13,007 nt of DNA from an uncultured Prevotella sp. (lineage in GTDB: Bacteria; Bacteroidota; Bacteroidia; Bacteroidales; Bacteroidaceae). Under the pieces are notes generated by a model. The model was given only the letters and a program-made list of their open reading frames with translations. It had not been told where the DNA came from and made no database searches. Positions 7,127 through 13,007 of the stretch are shown one piece after another. Within the stretch, counting starts at the first letter, position 1, and the number at the start of each line of letters is the position of its first letter. The stretch lies in contig CAKQCV010000064.1 in NCBI GenBank assembly GCA_934217675.1, forward strand, positions 1-13,007, written 5' to 3'. Both the position numbers and the translations under genes were made by a program.

Positions 7127-7158
7127 CAAAATTATCGTTTAACATTTTCATGTACAAA
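7127..7158 (-). promoter_or_regulatory. Promoter of prmC-recX
   Basis: On the minus strand TTTG (7158-7155) is followed after exactly 20 bases by TAATTTTG (7134-7127), a full match to both parts of the Bacteroidota consensus. The predicted transcription start near 7121 lies about 15 bases before the ATG at 7106 and rules out the upstream in-frame ATG at 7157. Confidence 0.75.
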
Positions 7159-7199
7159 CATAATCTGTCATAATTAATGGCAAATGTGAAAAAAAATAT

Positions 7200-7207
7200 T
7201 AACTTTG
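7200..7207 (+). promoter_or_regulatory. Candidate -7 element of metG
   Basis: TAACTTTG matches TAnnTTTG and is followed by the common C at the next base. The -33 position holds AATG rather than TTTG. Transcription would begin near 7213, giving a leader of about 50 bases that is very AT-rich and shows no T-box features. Confidence 0.55.
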
Positions 7208-7261
7208 CAGTTGTATAGATAACTACACATTATAAAATAATAGAAAAACAATATAAATATA

Positions 7262-9328
7262 ATGGAAGAAAAGCATTTTAAGCGTACCACCGTTACCGCA
7301 GCATTGCCTTATGCAAATGGTGGTGTACATATTGGTCACCTGGCAGGAGTATATGTGCCAGCCGACATCTATGTGCGCTATTTGCGCCTAAAAAAACAGG
7401 AAGTGATGTTTATTGGCGGTAGTGATGAACATGGTGTGCCAGTAACGATCCGTGCACGTAAAGAGGGTATTACAACTCAAGAGGTGGTAGACCGCTACCA
7501 TTCGTTGATAAAGAAATCATTTGAGGATTTTGGAATATCGTTTGATATATATAGCCGTACAACATCTAAGATTCATCATAAGTTCGCTTCTGACTTTTTC
7601 CGTACACTCTATGATAAAGGAGAGCTCATTGAGAAAACGGAAGAACAATTCTGTGATGAAGTAACAGGTGAGTTTTTGACAGACCGTAATATTGTGGGAA
7701 CATGCCCGCGATGTGGAGCAGAAGGGGCATACGGTGATCAATGTGAAAAATGTGGTGCGACGTTATCTCCTGACGAACTAATAAACCCAACAAACAAAAA
7801 CAACCCAGGACATGGTTTGGTGAAGAAACCTACAAAGAACTGGTATCTGCCTTTGGGCAAATGGCAAAATTGGCTAAAGAAATGGATATTGGAAGATCAT
7901 AAAGAGTGGCGCCCTAATGTATATGGACAATGCAAGTCGTGGTTAGATATGGATTTGCAACCACGTGCCATGACCCGCGACCTGGATTGGGGTATTCCTG
8001 TTCCAGTAGAGGGTGCAGAAGGTAAAGTGCTCTATGTGTGGTTTGATGCACCTATTGGCTATATCTCAAATACAAAGGAATTGTGTGATGCACACCCGGA
8101 GAAATGGGGAACATGGCAAAAATGGTGGCAAGATCCTTCATCACGGCTCATTCATTTTATTGGTAAGGATAATATCGTGTTCCACTGTATTGTGTTCCCG
8201 ACAATGCTCAAAGCGCATGGCGATTATATCTTGCCTGATAATGTTCCTGCTAATGAGTTCTTGAATCTTGAAAATGACAAGATCTCTACATCACGCAACT
8301 GGGCAATATGGTTGCATGATTATCTTGAAGAGTTCCCGGGAAAGCAAGATGTTTTGAGATATGTGCTGACAGCTAATGCACCTGAAACAAAAGATAATAA
8401 CTTTACATGGAAAGATTTCCAGGAACGTAATAACAGTGAGTTGGTTGGTGTCTACGGAAACTTTGTAAATCGTGCACTACAGTTAACTAAAAAATATTGG
8501 AATGGGGTAGTGCCAGAGTGTGGAGAACTTACAGACTACGACAAGCAGACTTTTGAAGAATTTAAGGATGTTAAGAAAAAAGTAGAAGATCTGCTCGATG
8601 TGTTTAAGTTCCGCGATGCTCAGAAAGAAGCAATGAATTTGGCACGCATCGGTAATAAATATATTGCAGACTGTGAGCCTTGGAAGGTATGGAAAATAGA
8701 TCCAAAGCGATGTGAGACAATTCTTTATATATCATTGCAGCTTGTTGCTAACCTTGCCATCGCCTTTGAGCCTTTCTTGCCATTTAGTAGTGCAAAACTC
8801 CGTAAAATGATTAATATTGATGTTTTTGACTGGAATCAGCTTGGTGCTACAGATTTGCTTAAACCTGGACATCAGCTTGCAGAACCTGAGCTTCTGTTTG
8901 AAAAGATAGAGGATGAAACAATACAGCACCAGCTTGACAAACTTGAGAACATTAAGAAAGCGAATGCTGCTGCTGCTTTTACTCCCAAGGATATTAAGCC
9001 AACCGTAAGTTTTGAGGATTTCGAAAAACTTGATATACGTGTAGGAACAATCAAGAATTGTGAGAAGGTGAAAAAGGCAAACAAATTGCTGAAGTTTACC
9101 ATTGACGATGGTACAGGTACTGACCGCACAATAGTTAGTGGAATAGCAAAGTTCTATAAACCAGAAGAGCTAATAGGAAAACAGGTTTGCTTTATTGCTA
9201 ATTTTGCCCCACGAAAATTGATGGGAATTGAGAGTCAAGGAATGATTCTAAGTGCAGAAAATTTTGACGGAAGTCTTAGCGTGACACGTATTGACCGTGA
9301 TGTAAAACCTGGCAGTCAGGTTTGTTGA
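7262..9328 (+). CDS. metG: Methionyl-tRNA synthetase with C-terminal tRNA-binding domain
   Basis: MetG charges tRNA-Met, including the initiator, with methionine. The 688-residue protein has the class Ia Rossmann core with HIGH at 23-26 and a zinc-binding insert with Cys148, Cys151, Cys161 and Cys164 (CPRC then CEKC). The KMSKS loop is present as KISTS (340-344), a variant with Thr for the second Lys that I recall from archaeal-type and Bacteroidota enzymes. The helical anticodon domain runs to about 550, then a linker and an EMAP/Trbp111-like tRNA-binding OB fold (about 580-688, with [11 protein letters not shown] and [15 protein letters not shown]), which usually supports dimerisation. The start has an A-rich leader without Shine-Dalgarno, normal for this phylum. 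A 36-codon ORF and a strong terminator lie downstream. Confidence 0.97.
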   Translation: MEEKHFKRTTVTAALPYANGGVHIGHLAGVYVPADIYVRYLRLKKQEVMFIGGSDEHGVPVTIRARKEGITTQEVVDRYHSLIKKSFEDFGISFDIYSRTTSKIHHKFASDFFRTLYDKGELIEKTEEQFCDEVTGEFLTDRNIVGTCPRCGAEGAYGDQCEKCGATLSPDELINPTNKNNPGHGLVKKPTKNWYLPLGKWQNWLKKWILEDHKEWRPNVYGQCKSWLDMDLQPRAMTRDLDWGIPVPVEGAEGKVLYVWFDAPIGYISNTKELCDAHPEKWGTWQKWWQDPSSRLIHFIGKDNIVFHCIVFPTMLKAHGDYILPDNVPANEFLNLENDKISTSRNWAIWLHDYLEEFPGKQDVLRYVLTANAPETKDNNFTWKDFQERNNSELVGVYGNFVNRALQLTKKYWNGVVPECGELTDYDKQTFEEFKDVKKKVEDLLDVFKFRDAQKEAMNLARIGNKYIADCEPWKVWKIDPKRCETILYISLQLVANLAIAFEPFLPFSSAKLRKMINIDVFDWNQLGATDLLKPGHQLAEPELLFEKIEDETIQHQLDKLENIKKANAAAAFTPKDIKPTVSFEDFEKLDIRVGTIKNCEKVKKANKLLKFTIDDGTGTDRTIVSGIAKFYKPEELIGKQVCFIANFAPRKLMGIESQGMILSAENFDGSLSVTRIDRDVKPGSQVC

Positions 9329-9333
9329 TTTTA

Positions 9334-9367
9334 CATATTGTATAAAGTGATATAAAATCACAATATG
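9334..9367 (+). repeat. Bulged inverted repeat after metG
   Basis: CATATT (9334-9339) pairs with AATATG (9362-9367) outside an inner hairpin GTGAT (9347-9351)/ATCAC (9357-9361); one side has a 7-base bulge. No T tract follows, so it is not a normal terminator. The inner 15-mer is nearly identical to one before the DUF3467 gene (11194-11208). Confidence 0.35.
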
Positions 9368-9439
9368 CAGTGAATGTCTCATCACTGATGTTGAATTAAC
9401 TGTCGCTAACGAGACAAGTGACAATATGGAGGAATAATT

Positions 9440-9550
9440 ATGAAGCGTAATCGTAAGTGTTACAATGAAGAAGAGTTTGAACTCGACAATATCTATAATG
9501 ATGATGATGATCGCTCTTCAAGAGGCGGATATTCTGCTATGTTTTATTGA
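9440..9550 (+). CDS. Small hypothetical protein, 36 residues
   Basis: A short ORF with an unusually strong Shine-Dalgarno for this phylum, GGAGGA ending 7 bases before ATG (context ATGGAGGAATAATTATG). The predicted peptide starts MKRNRKCYNEEEFELD, then NIYNDDDD, then RSSRGGYSAMFY. It has a basic N-terminus, an acidic middle with four Asp encoded by GAT repeats, and an aromatic end. There is no signal peptide or membrane helix. I do not recognise a family. It lies 111 bases after metG with no promoter of its own that I can see, and a strong terminator follows 30 bases after its stop, so it would be the last cistron of the metG transcript. The ribosome site and terminator placement support a real gene; the length keeps confidence moderate. 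Confidence 0.55.
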   Translation: MKRNRKCYNEEEFELDNIYNDDDDRSSRGGYSAMFY

Positions 9551-9580
9551 TTAAACCTCTATTAAGAAAAAATTAAACAG

Positions 9581-9622
9581 GGACGGATGTTTGATGGAAG
9601 TAAACAAACATCTGTCCTTTTT
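9581..9622 (+). terminator. Strong intrinsic terminator before ribD
   Basis: GGACGGATGTTTG (9581-9593) pairs with CAAACATCTGTCC (9605-9617) over 13 bp with a single G-U wobble and an 11-base loop, followed by TTTTT (9618-9622). It ends the metG/small-ORF transcript only 12 bases before the ribD start. Because it lies so close to ribD it could also act as an attenuator, though no alternative antiterminator fold is obvious. Confidence 0.85.
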
Positions 9623-9634
9623 GATATTCAGATT

Positions 9635-10594
9635 ATGGACATTGACGAATTTTATATGCAGCGTTGTTTGCAAATTGCAAATAATGGTATACTGAATGCA
9701 AAACCTAACCCGATGGTTGGGGCGGTTATCGTTGCCGATGGAAGAATAATTGGAGAAGGGTATCATGTTCGTTGTGGCGAAGGACATGCTGAAGTTAATG
9801 CCTTTGCATCCGTGAAACCACAAGATGAGTATTTGTTGCCACAAGCCACGATGTATGTAAGTCTTGAGCCTTGTTCTCATTATGGAAAGACACCACCGTG
9901 TGCTGACCTTATAATAAAGAAAGGTGTAAAACGTGTGGTGGTGGGATGTATGGATCCATTTGCAAAGGTGCATGGCAGAGGAATAAAAAAACTGCAAGAT
10001 GCAGGGATAGATGTCGTCGTCGGAGTGCTTGAAAGTGAATGTAAAGAGTTGAATAAGCGTTTCATGACTTTCAATACTTTGCATCGACCATATATTCTTT
10101 TAAAGTGGTGTAAGTCTGCTAATGGATTTATCGATGATAAGTACAAACCAATATCGCTTTCTACTCCATTTACGCAGATGCTTTCCCATAAGCTGCGTGC
10201 CGAATACGATGCAATACTTGTAGGAAAAATTACTGCTGAAAGAGACAAGCCTTTGTTGAATGTAAGACATTGGATAGGAAAAGATCCATTGCGTTTGGTT
10301 GTAGATAGAAATAATCCATGCTTTGATGAACTTGACTTTGGTGGAAACATTCCACAACAGATTGTGGATTGGCTTTATGAACGTGGAAAACAGTCGCTGA
10401 TTATTGAAGGTGGGACTGAAACAATACGTGGCTTTGTGGAGGCAGGGCTTTGGGATAGTATTCGTGTTGAATCATCGATAAAGTGCGTTGAATTTGGAAC
10501 AAAGGCTCCAGAATTGCCAAAGTCTGTTTCATTAATCAATAGAAAAGTATATGGAGGAAATATCATTGAATATTTTGAACGTAACGACTATTAA
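9635..10594 (+). CDS. ribD: Bifunctional riboflavin deaminase/reductase
   Basis: RibD performs two successive steps of riboflavin synthesis: deamination of the pyrimidine from GTP, then NADPH-dependent reduction of the ribosyl side chain. The 319-residue protein has the zinc deaminase domain first (His51 and Glu53 in GHAEVNA; Cys80 and Cys89 in PCSHYGKTPPC). The reductase domain runs from about 150, with the substrate-site stretch DKPLLNVRHW and the LIIEGG motif at 255-260. It is shorter than the E. coli enzyme (367), mainly in the reductase half. The start at 9635 fits the family N-terminus (DEFYMQRCLQIA). An upstream in-frame ATG at 9587 lies inside the terminator stem and is rejected. No FMN riboswitch is visible. 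A TSCPD-domain gene follows after 12 bases, so the two are probably co-transcribed. Confidence 0.94.
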   Translation: MDIDEFYMQRCLQIANNGILNAKPNPMVGAVIVADGRIIGEGYHVRCGEGHAEVNAFASVKPQDEYLLPQATMYVSLEPCSHYGKTPPCADLIIKKGVKRVVVGCMDPFAKVHGRGIKKLQDAGIDVVVGVLESECKELNKRFMTFNTLHRPYILLKWCKSANGFIDDKYKPISLSTPFTQMLSHKLRAEYDAILVGKITAERDKPLLNVRHWIGKDPLRLVVDRNNPCFDELDFGGNIPQQIVDWLYERGKQSLIIEGGTETIRGFVEAGLWDSIRVESSIKCVEFGTKAPELPKSVSLINRKVYGGNIIEYFERNDY

Positions 10595-10606
10595 TATAAG
10601 AATATT

Positions 10607-10858
10607 ATGAAGATTTATGATTATGCTACACAAGGTACGTGTAGTCGCTCAATACATATTGAGCTTAATGATGATGGTACTGTTAATAATGTATCATTTG
10701 TTGGTGGTTGTAACGGTAATCTGAAAGGAATCGGAAAACTTGTTGAAGGGTTGCCTGCGGATAAGGTTATAGAACGTCTGCGTGGTATTACTTGTGGCTT
10801 TAAAAATACAAGTTGTCCAGACCAATTGGCTAAAGCATTAGAAGAAATAACAAAATAG
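10607..10858 (+). CDS. TSCPD-domain four-cysteine protein (TIGR03905 type)
   Basis: An 83-residue protein with the four conserved cysteines Cys12, Cys35, Cys63 and Cys70, the last in TSCPDQLAKAL, which gives the TSCPD domain its name. The same domain forms the C-terminus of some adenosylcobalamin-dependent ribonucleotide reductases, where cysteines may act in metal binding or thiol chemistry; the stand-alone form has no established function. Spacing of 12 bases after ribD suggests the same transcript, but a role in riboflavin synthesis is not implied by that alone. The start is the only sensible one and has a weak ribosome site, as usual here. Confidence 0.9.
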   Translation: MKIYDYATQGTCSRSIHIELNDDGTVNNVSFVGGCNGNLKGIGKLVEGLPADKVIERLRGITCGFKNTSCPDQLAKALEEITK

Positions 10859-10877
10859 ATTTGTATACTGATTGATG

Positions 10878-10970
10878 TGCCAGGTTTCAAAAGTATGCTA
10901 ATATGGTTTCTTGAATGCTTGTTTTGCATGAATCATGTCGCTTTTTTATGAAACTTGGCATTTTCTTGCT
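10878..10970 (+). repeat. Long inverted repeat with structured loop, possible terminator
   Basis: TGCCAGGTTTCA (10878-10889) pairs with TGAAACTTGGCA (10949-10960) over 12 bp with one G-U wobble. Three more A-T pairs are possible inside if one A is bulged. The 59-base loop contains its own small hairpin (ATGC 10915-10918 with GCAT 10926-10929). T-rich sequence follows (TTTTCTTGCTTT from 10961). It may end the ribD-TSCPD transcript, but the large loop is unusual for a terminator; a structured RNA or short mobile inverted repeat is the alternative. Confidence 0.45.
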
Positions 10971-11030
10971 TTGTACAATTTGTATTAATGGATATATTAT
11001 AGTTTGGTACTGGTTTTTATTGGATAATGT

Positions 11031-11061
11031 ATTGCATAAACGAAAAAAATTGTTACCTTTG
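11031..11061 (+). promoter_or_regulatory. Promoter of tRNA-Arg
   Basis: TACCTTTG at 11054-11061 matches TAnnTTTG exactly and is followed by the favoured C. ATTG at 11031-11034 is a 3-of-4 match to the -33 box at a 19-base spacing. The tRNA begins about 30 bases after the -7 box. Confidence 0.65.
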
Positions 11062-11091
11062 CATTCGTCATGCAGAAAAGCTTGACTGTAT

Positions 11092-11163
11092 GGTCTCATA
11101 GTTCAATGGATAGAACAAGTCTCTCCTAAAGATTAGATCCGAGTTCGATTCTCGGTGAGACCA
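11092..11163 (+). tRNA. tRNA-Arg, anticodon CCU
   Basis: A full cloverleaf can be drawn by hand: acceptor GGTCTCA (11092-11098) with TGAGACC (11156-11162); D stem GTTC/GAAC (11101-11104, 11113-11116); anticodon stem AGTCT/AGATT (11118-11122, 11130-11134) with one G-U pair; 7-base loop CTCCTAA; 4-base variable loop; T stem CCGAG/CTCGG (11139-11143, 11151-11155) with loop TTCGATT. The anticodon at 11125-11127 is CCT, which reads the rare Arg codon AGG. The discriminator base is A11163 and CCA is not encoded, so it must be added after transcription. Confidence 0.95.
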
Positions 11164-11188
11164 CAAAGTAGCGATACTTAAATTTGCG

Positions 11189-11220
11189 TTGACGTGATAT
11201 ATAATCACGACCAACCTTTG
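11189..11220 (+). promoter_or_regulatory. Putative DUF3467 promoter with inverted repeat in its spacer
   Basis: AACCTTTG (11213-11220) is one base off TAnnTTTG, and TTGA (11189-11192) stands 20 bases upstream. The spacer is almost filled by a 6-bp inverted repeat, CGTGAT (11193-11198)/ATCACG (11204-11209), flanked by GTTG/CAAC. A site in this position would be well placed for a repressor. As RNA it would be a hairpin, if transcription from the tRNA runs through. Confidence 0.4.
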
Positions 11221-11266
11221 TTTACCTTATTAATAATACAATAGTAAAGACTTAAATTTTAAAAGT

Positions 11267-11587
11267 ATGGAAAATAATAAAGAAAACCAGGAAGGACAGT
11301 TCCAACTGGAGCTGCCACAAAATGTAGCTCAGGGTGAATATGCAAATTTTGCACTTATCACTCATTCACGTTCTGAATTTATTGCAGACTTTGCGCGCGT
11401 ATTGCCAGGACTGCCAAAGGCTGTTATCAATAGCCGCGTAATCCTTGCTCCAGAGCATGCTAAGCGCTTGCTTATAGCTCTGCAGGAAAATGTTGCTAAG
11501 TATGAGCAGGAATTTGGAAAAATCCAACTTCCAGAGCAGCAGGGCAAGACAATAGCTCCGTTCAATATTAATAAGGGCGAGGCTTAA
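11267..11587 (+). CDS. DUF3467 protein
   Basis: A 106-residue cytosolic protein of the DUF3467 family. The core YANFALITHSRSEFIADF (residues 25-42) and VILAPEHAKRLLIALQENV (about 58-76) match this family, found widely in Bacteroidota and scattered elsewhere. Function is unknown. In Bacteroides relatives I recall this gene between rpoC and rpsL, which suggests a link with transcription or translation, but that is context only. Here it has its own strong terminator before rpsL and is preceded by a tRNA gene instead of rpoC. The start is the sole candidate with the family N-terminus and has an A/T-rich leader. Confidence 0.9.
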   Translation: MENNKENQEGQFQLELPQNVAQGEYANFALITHSRSEFIADFARVLPGLPKAVINSRVILAPEHAKRLLIALQENVAKYEQEFGKIQLPEQQGKTIAPFNINKGEA

Positions 11588-11614
11588 TTACTTGCATTAA
11601 GCGGAAAATGTATT

Positions 11615-11653
11615 TGCATCATAGGGTAATGACGCCCTATGGTGCACTTTTTT
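11615..11653 (+). terminator. Intrinsic terminator of the DUF3467 gene
   Basis: TGCATCATAGGG (11615-11626) pairs with CCCTATGGTGCA (11635-11646) over 12 bp with one U-G wobble and an 8-base loop, followed by CTTTTTT (11647-11653). It separates the DUF3467 gene from the str operon. Confidence 0.88.
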
Positions 11654-11804
11654 ATTAGTCATAATGTTCTTTGTGTCCTGTCCCTTCCTTATGGGAATTT
11701 CCGTTGGAATTGATATACATATCCGTATTTCATGTTATCAATAGTTAATAAAGTGTATATCATGTGAAAATGCTATATAAATAGAGGCTTCATAAATCCA
11801 TTAA
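11654..11804. other. Upstream region of the rpsL promoter
   Basis: There is no credible gene here: a frame from the ATG at 11672 is about 26 codons and lacks a ribosome site. It contains one perfect 9-bp inverted repeat, TGATATACA (11711-11719) and TGTATATCA (11754-11762), separated by 34 AT-rich bases and ending about 65 bases before the rpsL -7 element. It may be an upstream regulatory site or simply AT-rich coincidence. Confidence 0.35.
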
Positions 11805-11836
11805 TTAGGTAGTTACAGAAAAAAATCATACCTTTG
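11805..11836 (+). promoter_or_regulatory. Promoter of rpsL-rpsG-fusA
   Basis: TACCTTTG at 11829-11836, followed by C, is a full -7 match. TTAG at 11805-11808 is a 3-of-4 match to the -33 box with a 20-base spacer. Transcription would start near 11842, leaving a leader of about 80 bases that ends in an A-rich run before the rpsL ATG. Confidence 0.7.
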
Positions 11837-11921
11837 CAACCCAAAATGGTCTTATGGATGAGATTGTTTCGTAATACTTTGATAATAACAAAATAATATA
11901 TATAAATTAAAAATTAAAAAA

Positions 11922-12299
11922 ATGCCTACAATTCAGCAATTGGTAAGAAAAGGCAGAAAGGCGCTTGTTGACAAGAGCAAGTCACCGGCTTTGGATTCTT
12001 GTCCTCAGCGTCGTGGTGTTTGTGTTCGTGTTTACACAACAACACCTAAGAAGCCTAATTCGGCAATGAGAAAGGTTGCCCGTGTTCGTTTGACAAATCA
12101 GAAGGAAGTGAACTCTTATATTCCAGGAGAGGGTCATAACTTGCAAGAGCACTCTATCGTGCTTGTTCGCGGTGGTCGTGTTAAAGACCTTCCGGGTGTT
12201 CGTTATCACATTGTTCGTGGTACACTGGATACAGCTGGTGTTGCAAATCGTACACAGCGCCGTTCAAAGTATGGAGCTAAGCGTCCAAAGCAGAAGTAA
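11922..12299 (+). CDS. rpsL: 30S ribosomal protein S12
   Basis: S12 sits at the decoding centre of the small subunit and controls accuracy. The 125-residue protein aligns without gaps to E. coli S12 over its first half, including [20 protein letters not shown] and [10 protein letters not shown], then [13 protein letters not shown]. The residues whose change gives streptomycin resistance are wild type (Lys43 and Lys88 counting Met), and Asp89, methylthiolated in some bacteria, is present. It is the first gene of the str operon behind its own promoter. The leader ends in a run of A with no Shine-Dalgarno, typical for Bacteroidota ribosomal genes. Confidence 0.98.
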   Translation: MPTIQQLVRKGRKALVDKSKSPALDSCPQRRGVCVRVYTTTPKKPNSAMRKVARVRLTNQKEVNSYIPGEGHNLQEHSIVLVRGGRVKDLPGVRYHIVRGTLDTAGVANRTQRRSKYGAKRPKQK

Positions 12300-12435
12300 T
12301 TATAACCGAGAGGTTTAAAATCTTACATTTTAATCGTTTTGCTGGAGAATTGTTATAAAGGTTGAGTAAGTAGCTCCAGAGGGAGTGCTGAAGAACGTTA
12401 AACAGCCCCTGCAGAATTAATTTTCAAAACAAGAA
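12300..12435 (+). promoter_or_regulatory. Structured rpsL-rpsG spacer, possible S7 autoregulatory site
   Basis: The 136-base spacer is unusually long for an operon. It holds CTGGAG (12342-12347)/CTCCAG (12374-12379), and next to it GGG plus GCTG (12381-12383, 12387-12390) pairing with CAGC plus CCC (12403-12406, 12407-12409) with a 3-base bulge. In E. coli the rpsL-rpsG spacer is where S7 binds to repress its own operon. An analogous role here is inference, since I cannot align it to the 16S site. Confidence 0.4.
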
Positions 12436-12912
12436 ATGAGAAAAGCAAAACCAAAGAAGCGTGTGATCCTTCCAGATCCCGTTTTTAATGACCAGAAGGT
12501 CTCAAAGTTTGTAAACCACTTGATGTATGATGGAAAGAAAAACACATCATACGAAATTTTCTACAAAGCGTTGGATACCGTAAAGGAGAAGATGGCAAAT
12601 GAAGAGAAGTCTGCACTTGAAATTTGGAAGACTGCTCTTGATAACATCACTCCTCAGGTAGAGGTTAAGAGCCGCCGTATCGGTGGTGCTACATTCCAGG
12701 TTCCTACAGAAATTCGCCCTGACCGTAAAGAGAGTATCTCAATGAAGAATATGATTGCTTTCGCTCGTAAGCGTGGAGGTAAGTCAATGGCAGACAAGTT
12801 GGCTGCAGAGATAATGGATGCTTTCAATAATCAAGGTGGTGCGTTCAAGCGTAAGGAGGATATGCACCGTATGGCTGAGGCTAACCGTGCGTTTGCTCAC
12901 TTTAGATTTTAA
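12436..12912 (+). CDS. rpsG: 30S ribosomal protein S7
   Basis: S7 nucleates assembly of the 30S head and contacts the E-site tRNA. The 158-residue protein has the family hallmarks: MRKAKPKKR at the start, [20 protein letters not shown], then the long helix region with [20 protein letters not shown] (about 75-94), [17 protein letters not shown] and the C-terminal [20 protein letters not shown]. Length agrees with bacterial S7 of this type. It lies between rpsL and fusA as in the standard str operon; fusA starts 28 bases later. The upstream leader ends in AAAACAAGAA, again without a strong Shine-Dalgarno. Confidence 0.98.
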   Translation: MRKAKPKKRVILPDPVFNDQKVSKFVNHLMYDGKKNTSYEIFYKALDTVKEKMANEEKSALEIWKTALDNITPQVEVKSRRIGGATFQVPTEIRPDRKESISMKNMIAFARKRGGKSMADKLAAEIMDAFNNQGGAFKRKEDMHRMAEANRAFAHFRF

Positions 12913-12940
12913 TTATATATAAGATAAGGTAAAAAGAATC

Positions 12941-13007
12941 ATGGCAAAGCAAGATTTACATTTGACCCGTAATATCGGTATTATGGCTCACATCGATGCC
13001 GGTAAGA
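12941..13007 (+). CDS. fusA: Elongation factor G, first 22 codons (cut by window end)
   Basis: EF-G drives ribosome translocation with GTP. Only the N-terminus is present: MAKQDLHLTRNIGIMAHIDAGK, where AHIDAGK is the start of the GTP-binding P-loop. Position directly after rpsG, as in the str operon, and the sequence leave little doubt. A modest AAGGT lies 10-14 bases before the ATG. Confidence 0.95.
   Translation, partial: MAKQDLHLTRNIGIMAHIDAGK

Noticed and set aside
7160..7261. T-box or other leader regulation of metG
   Set aside because: The leader is only about 50 bases, AT-rich, and has no T-box sequence, specifier loop or terminator.
8279..8293. Defective KMSKS loop in MetG (KISTS)
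   Set aside because: The Thr-containing form is a variant I recall from other functional MetRS groups, and all other catalytic features are intact, so it is not evidence of loss of function.
9551..9640. FMN riboswitch before ribD
   Set aside because: The conserved FMN aptamer core is absent; the only structure is a simple terminator hairpin.
9551..10084. 177-codon minus-strand frame opposite ribD
   Set aside because: It is the antisense of a well-supported gene, has no family features, and starts without a ribosome site.
11672..11752. 26-codon ORF before rpsL
   Set aside because: No ribosome site, no recognisable content, and no transcription signal placing it in a message.
1..13007. Mobile element, CRISPR array or defence system
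   Set aside because: No regularly spaced repeats, transposase, integrase or defence-type domains are visible; the gene content is essentially core genome.

Overview
The window comes from a Bacteroidota chromosome, most likely order Bacteroidales and probably Prevotellaceae-like. The evidence is a moderately AT-rich composition, several copies of the Bacteroidota promoter element TAnnTTTG (metG, tRNA-Arg, rpsL, prmC and the 3352 gene), mostly A-rich leaders without Shine-Dalgarno sites before conserved genes, DUF3467 next to rpsL, and family proteins typical of gut or oral Bacteroidales. Genus assignment is inference. The window is mostly core genome. I see no transposase, integrase, prophage gene, CRISPR array or toxin-antitoxin pair.

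Layout. (1) 1-662: 3' part of rnc (RNase III) with a long acidic tail, ending at a probably bidirectional terminator. (2) 946-3104, minus strand: a compact operon transcribed as DUF486 membrane protein, TtcA-like PP-loop tRNA thiolase, then a C1 (papain/bleomycin-hydrolase type) lipoprotein protease. (3) 3225-5681, plus strand: a promoter, a leader of about 90 nt, and two translationally coupled exported proteins, a small protein of unknown function and a 643-residue Cthe_2159-type beta-helix carbohydrate-binding protein. (4) 5794-7106, minus strand: prmC and recX, overlapping or nearly touching. (5) 7262-9328, plus strand: metG, followed by an unannotated-looking 36-codon ORF with a strong Shine-Dalgarno and then a strong terminator. 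(6) 9635-10858, plus strand: ribD and a TSCPD-domain protein. (7) 11092-11163: tRNA-Arg(CCU). (8) 11267-13007, plus strand: DUF3467 gene with its own terminator, then the str operon rpsL, rpsG, fusA (fusA cut by the window end).

Functionally the window mixes RNA and translation genes (rnc, ttcA-like, prmC, metG, tRNA-Arg, rpsL, rpsG, fusA) with DNA-repair modulation (recX), riboflavin synthesis (ribD) and envelope or secreted proteins (C1 lipoprotein, Cthe_2159 pair). The plausible new material is modest: the small exported protein coupled to the beta-helix adhesin, the 36-codon ORF after metG, a cluster of palindromic GCCGTTA/GGCTTT units downstream of rnc, a near-identical 15-bp inverted repeat found twice (after metG and inside the putative DUF3467 promoter), and a structured spacer between rpsL and rpsG. 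I did not find a clear new multi-gene system. Two gene starts are corrected on sequence evidence: prmC (7106, not 7157) and ribD (9635, not 9587), because the longer versions run into a promoter and a terminator stem.
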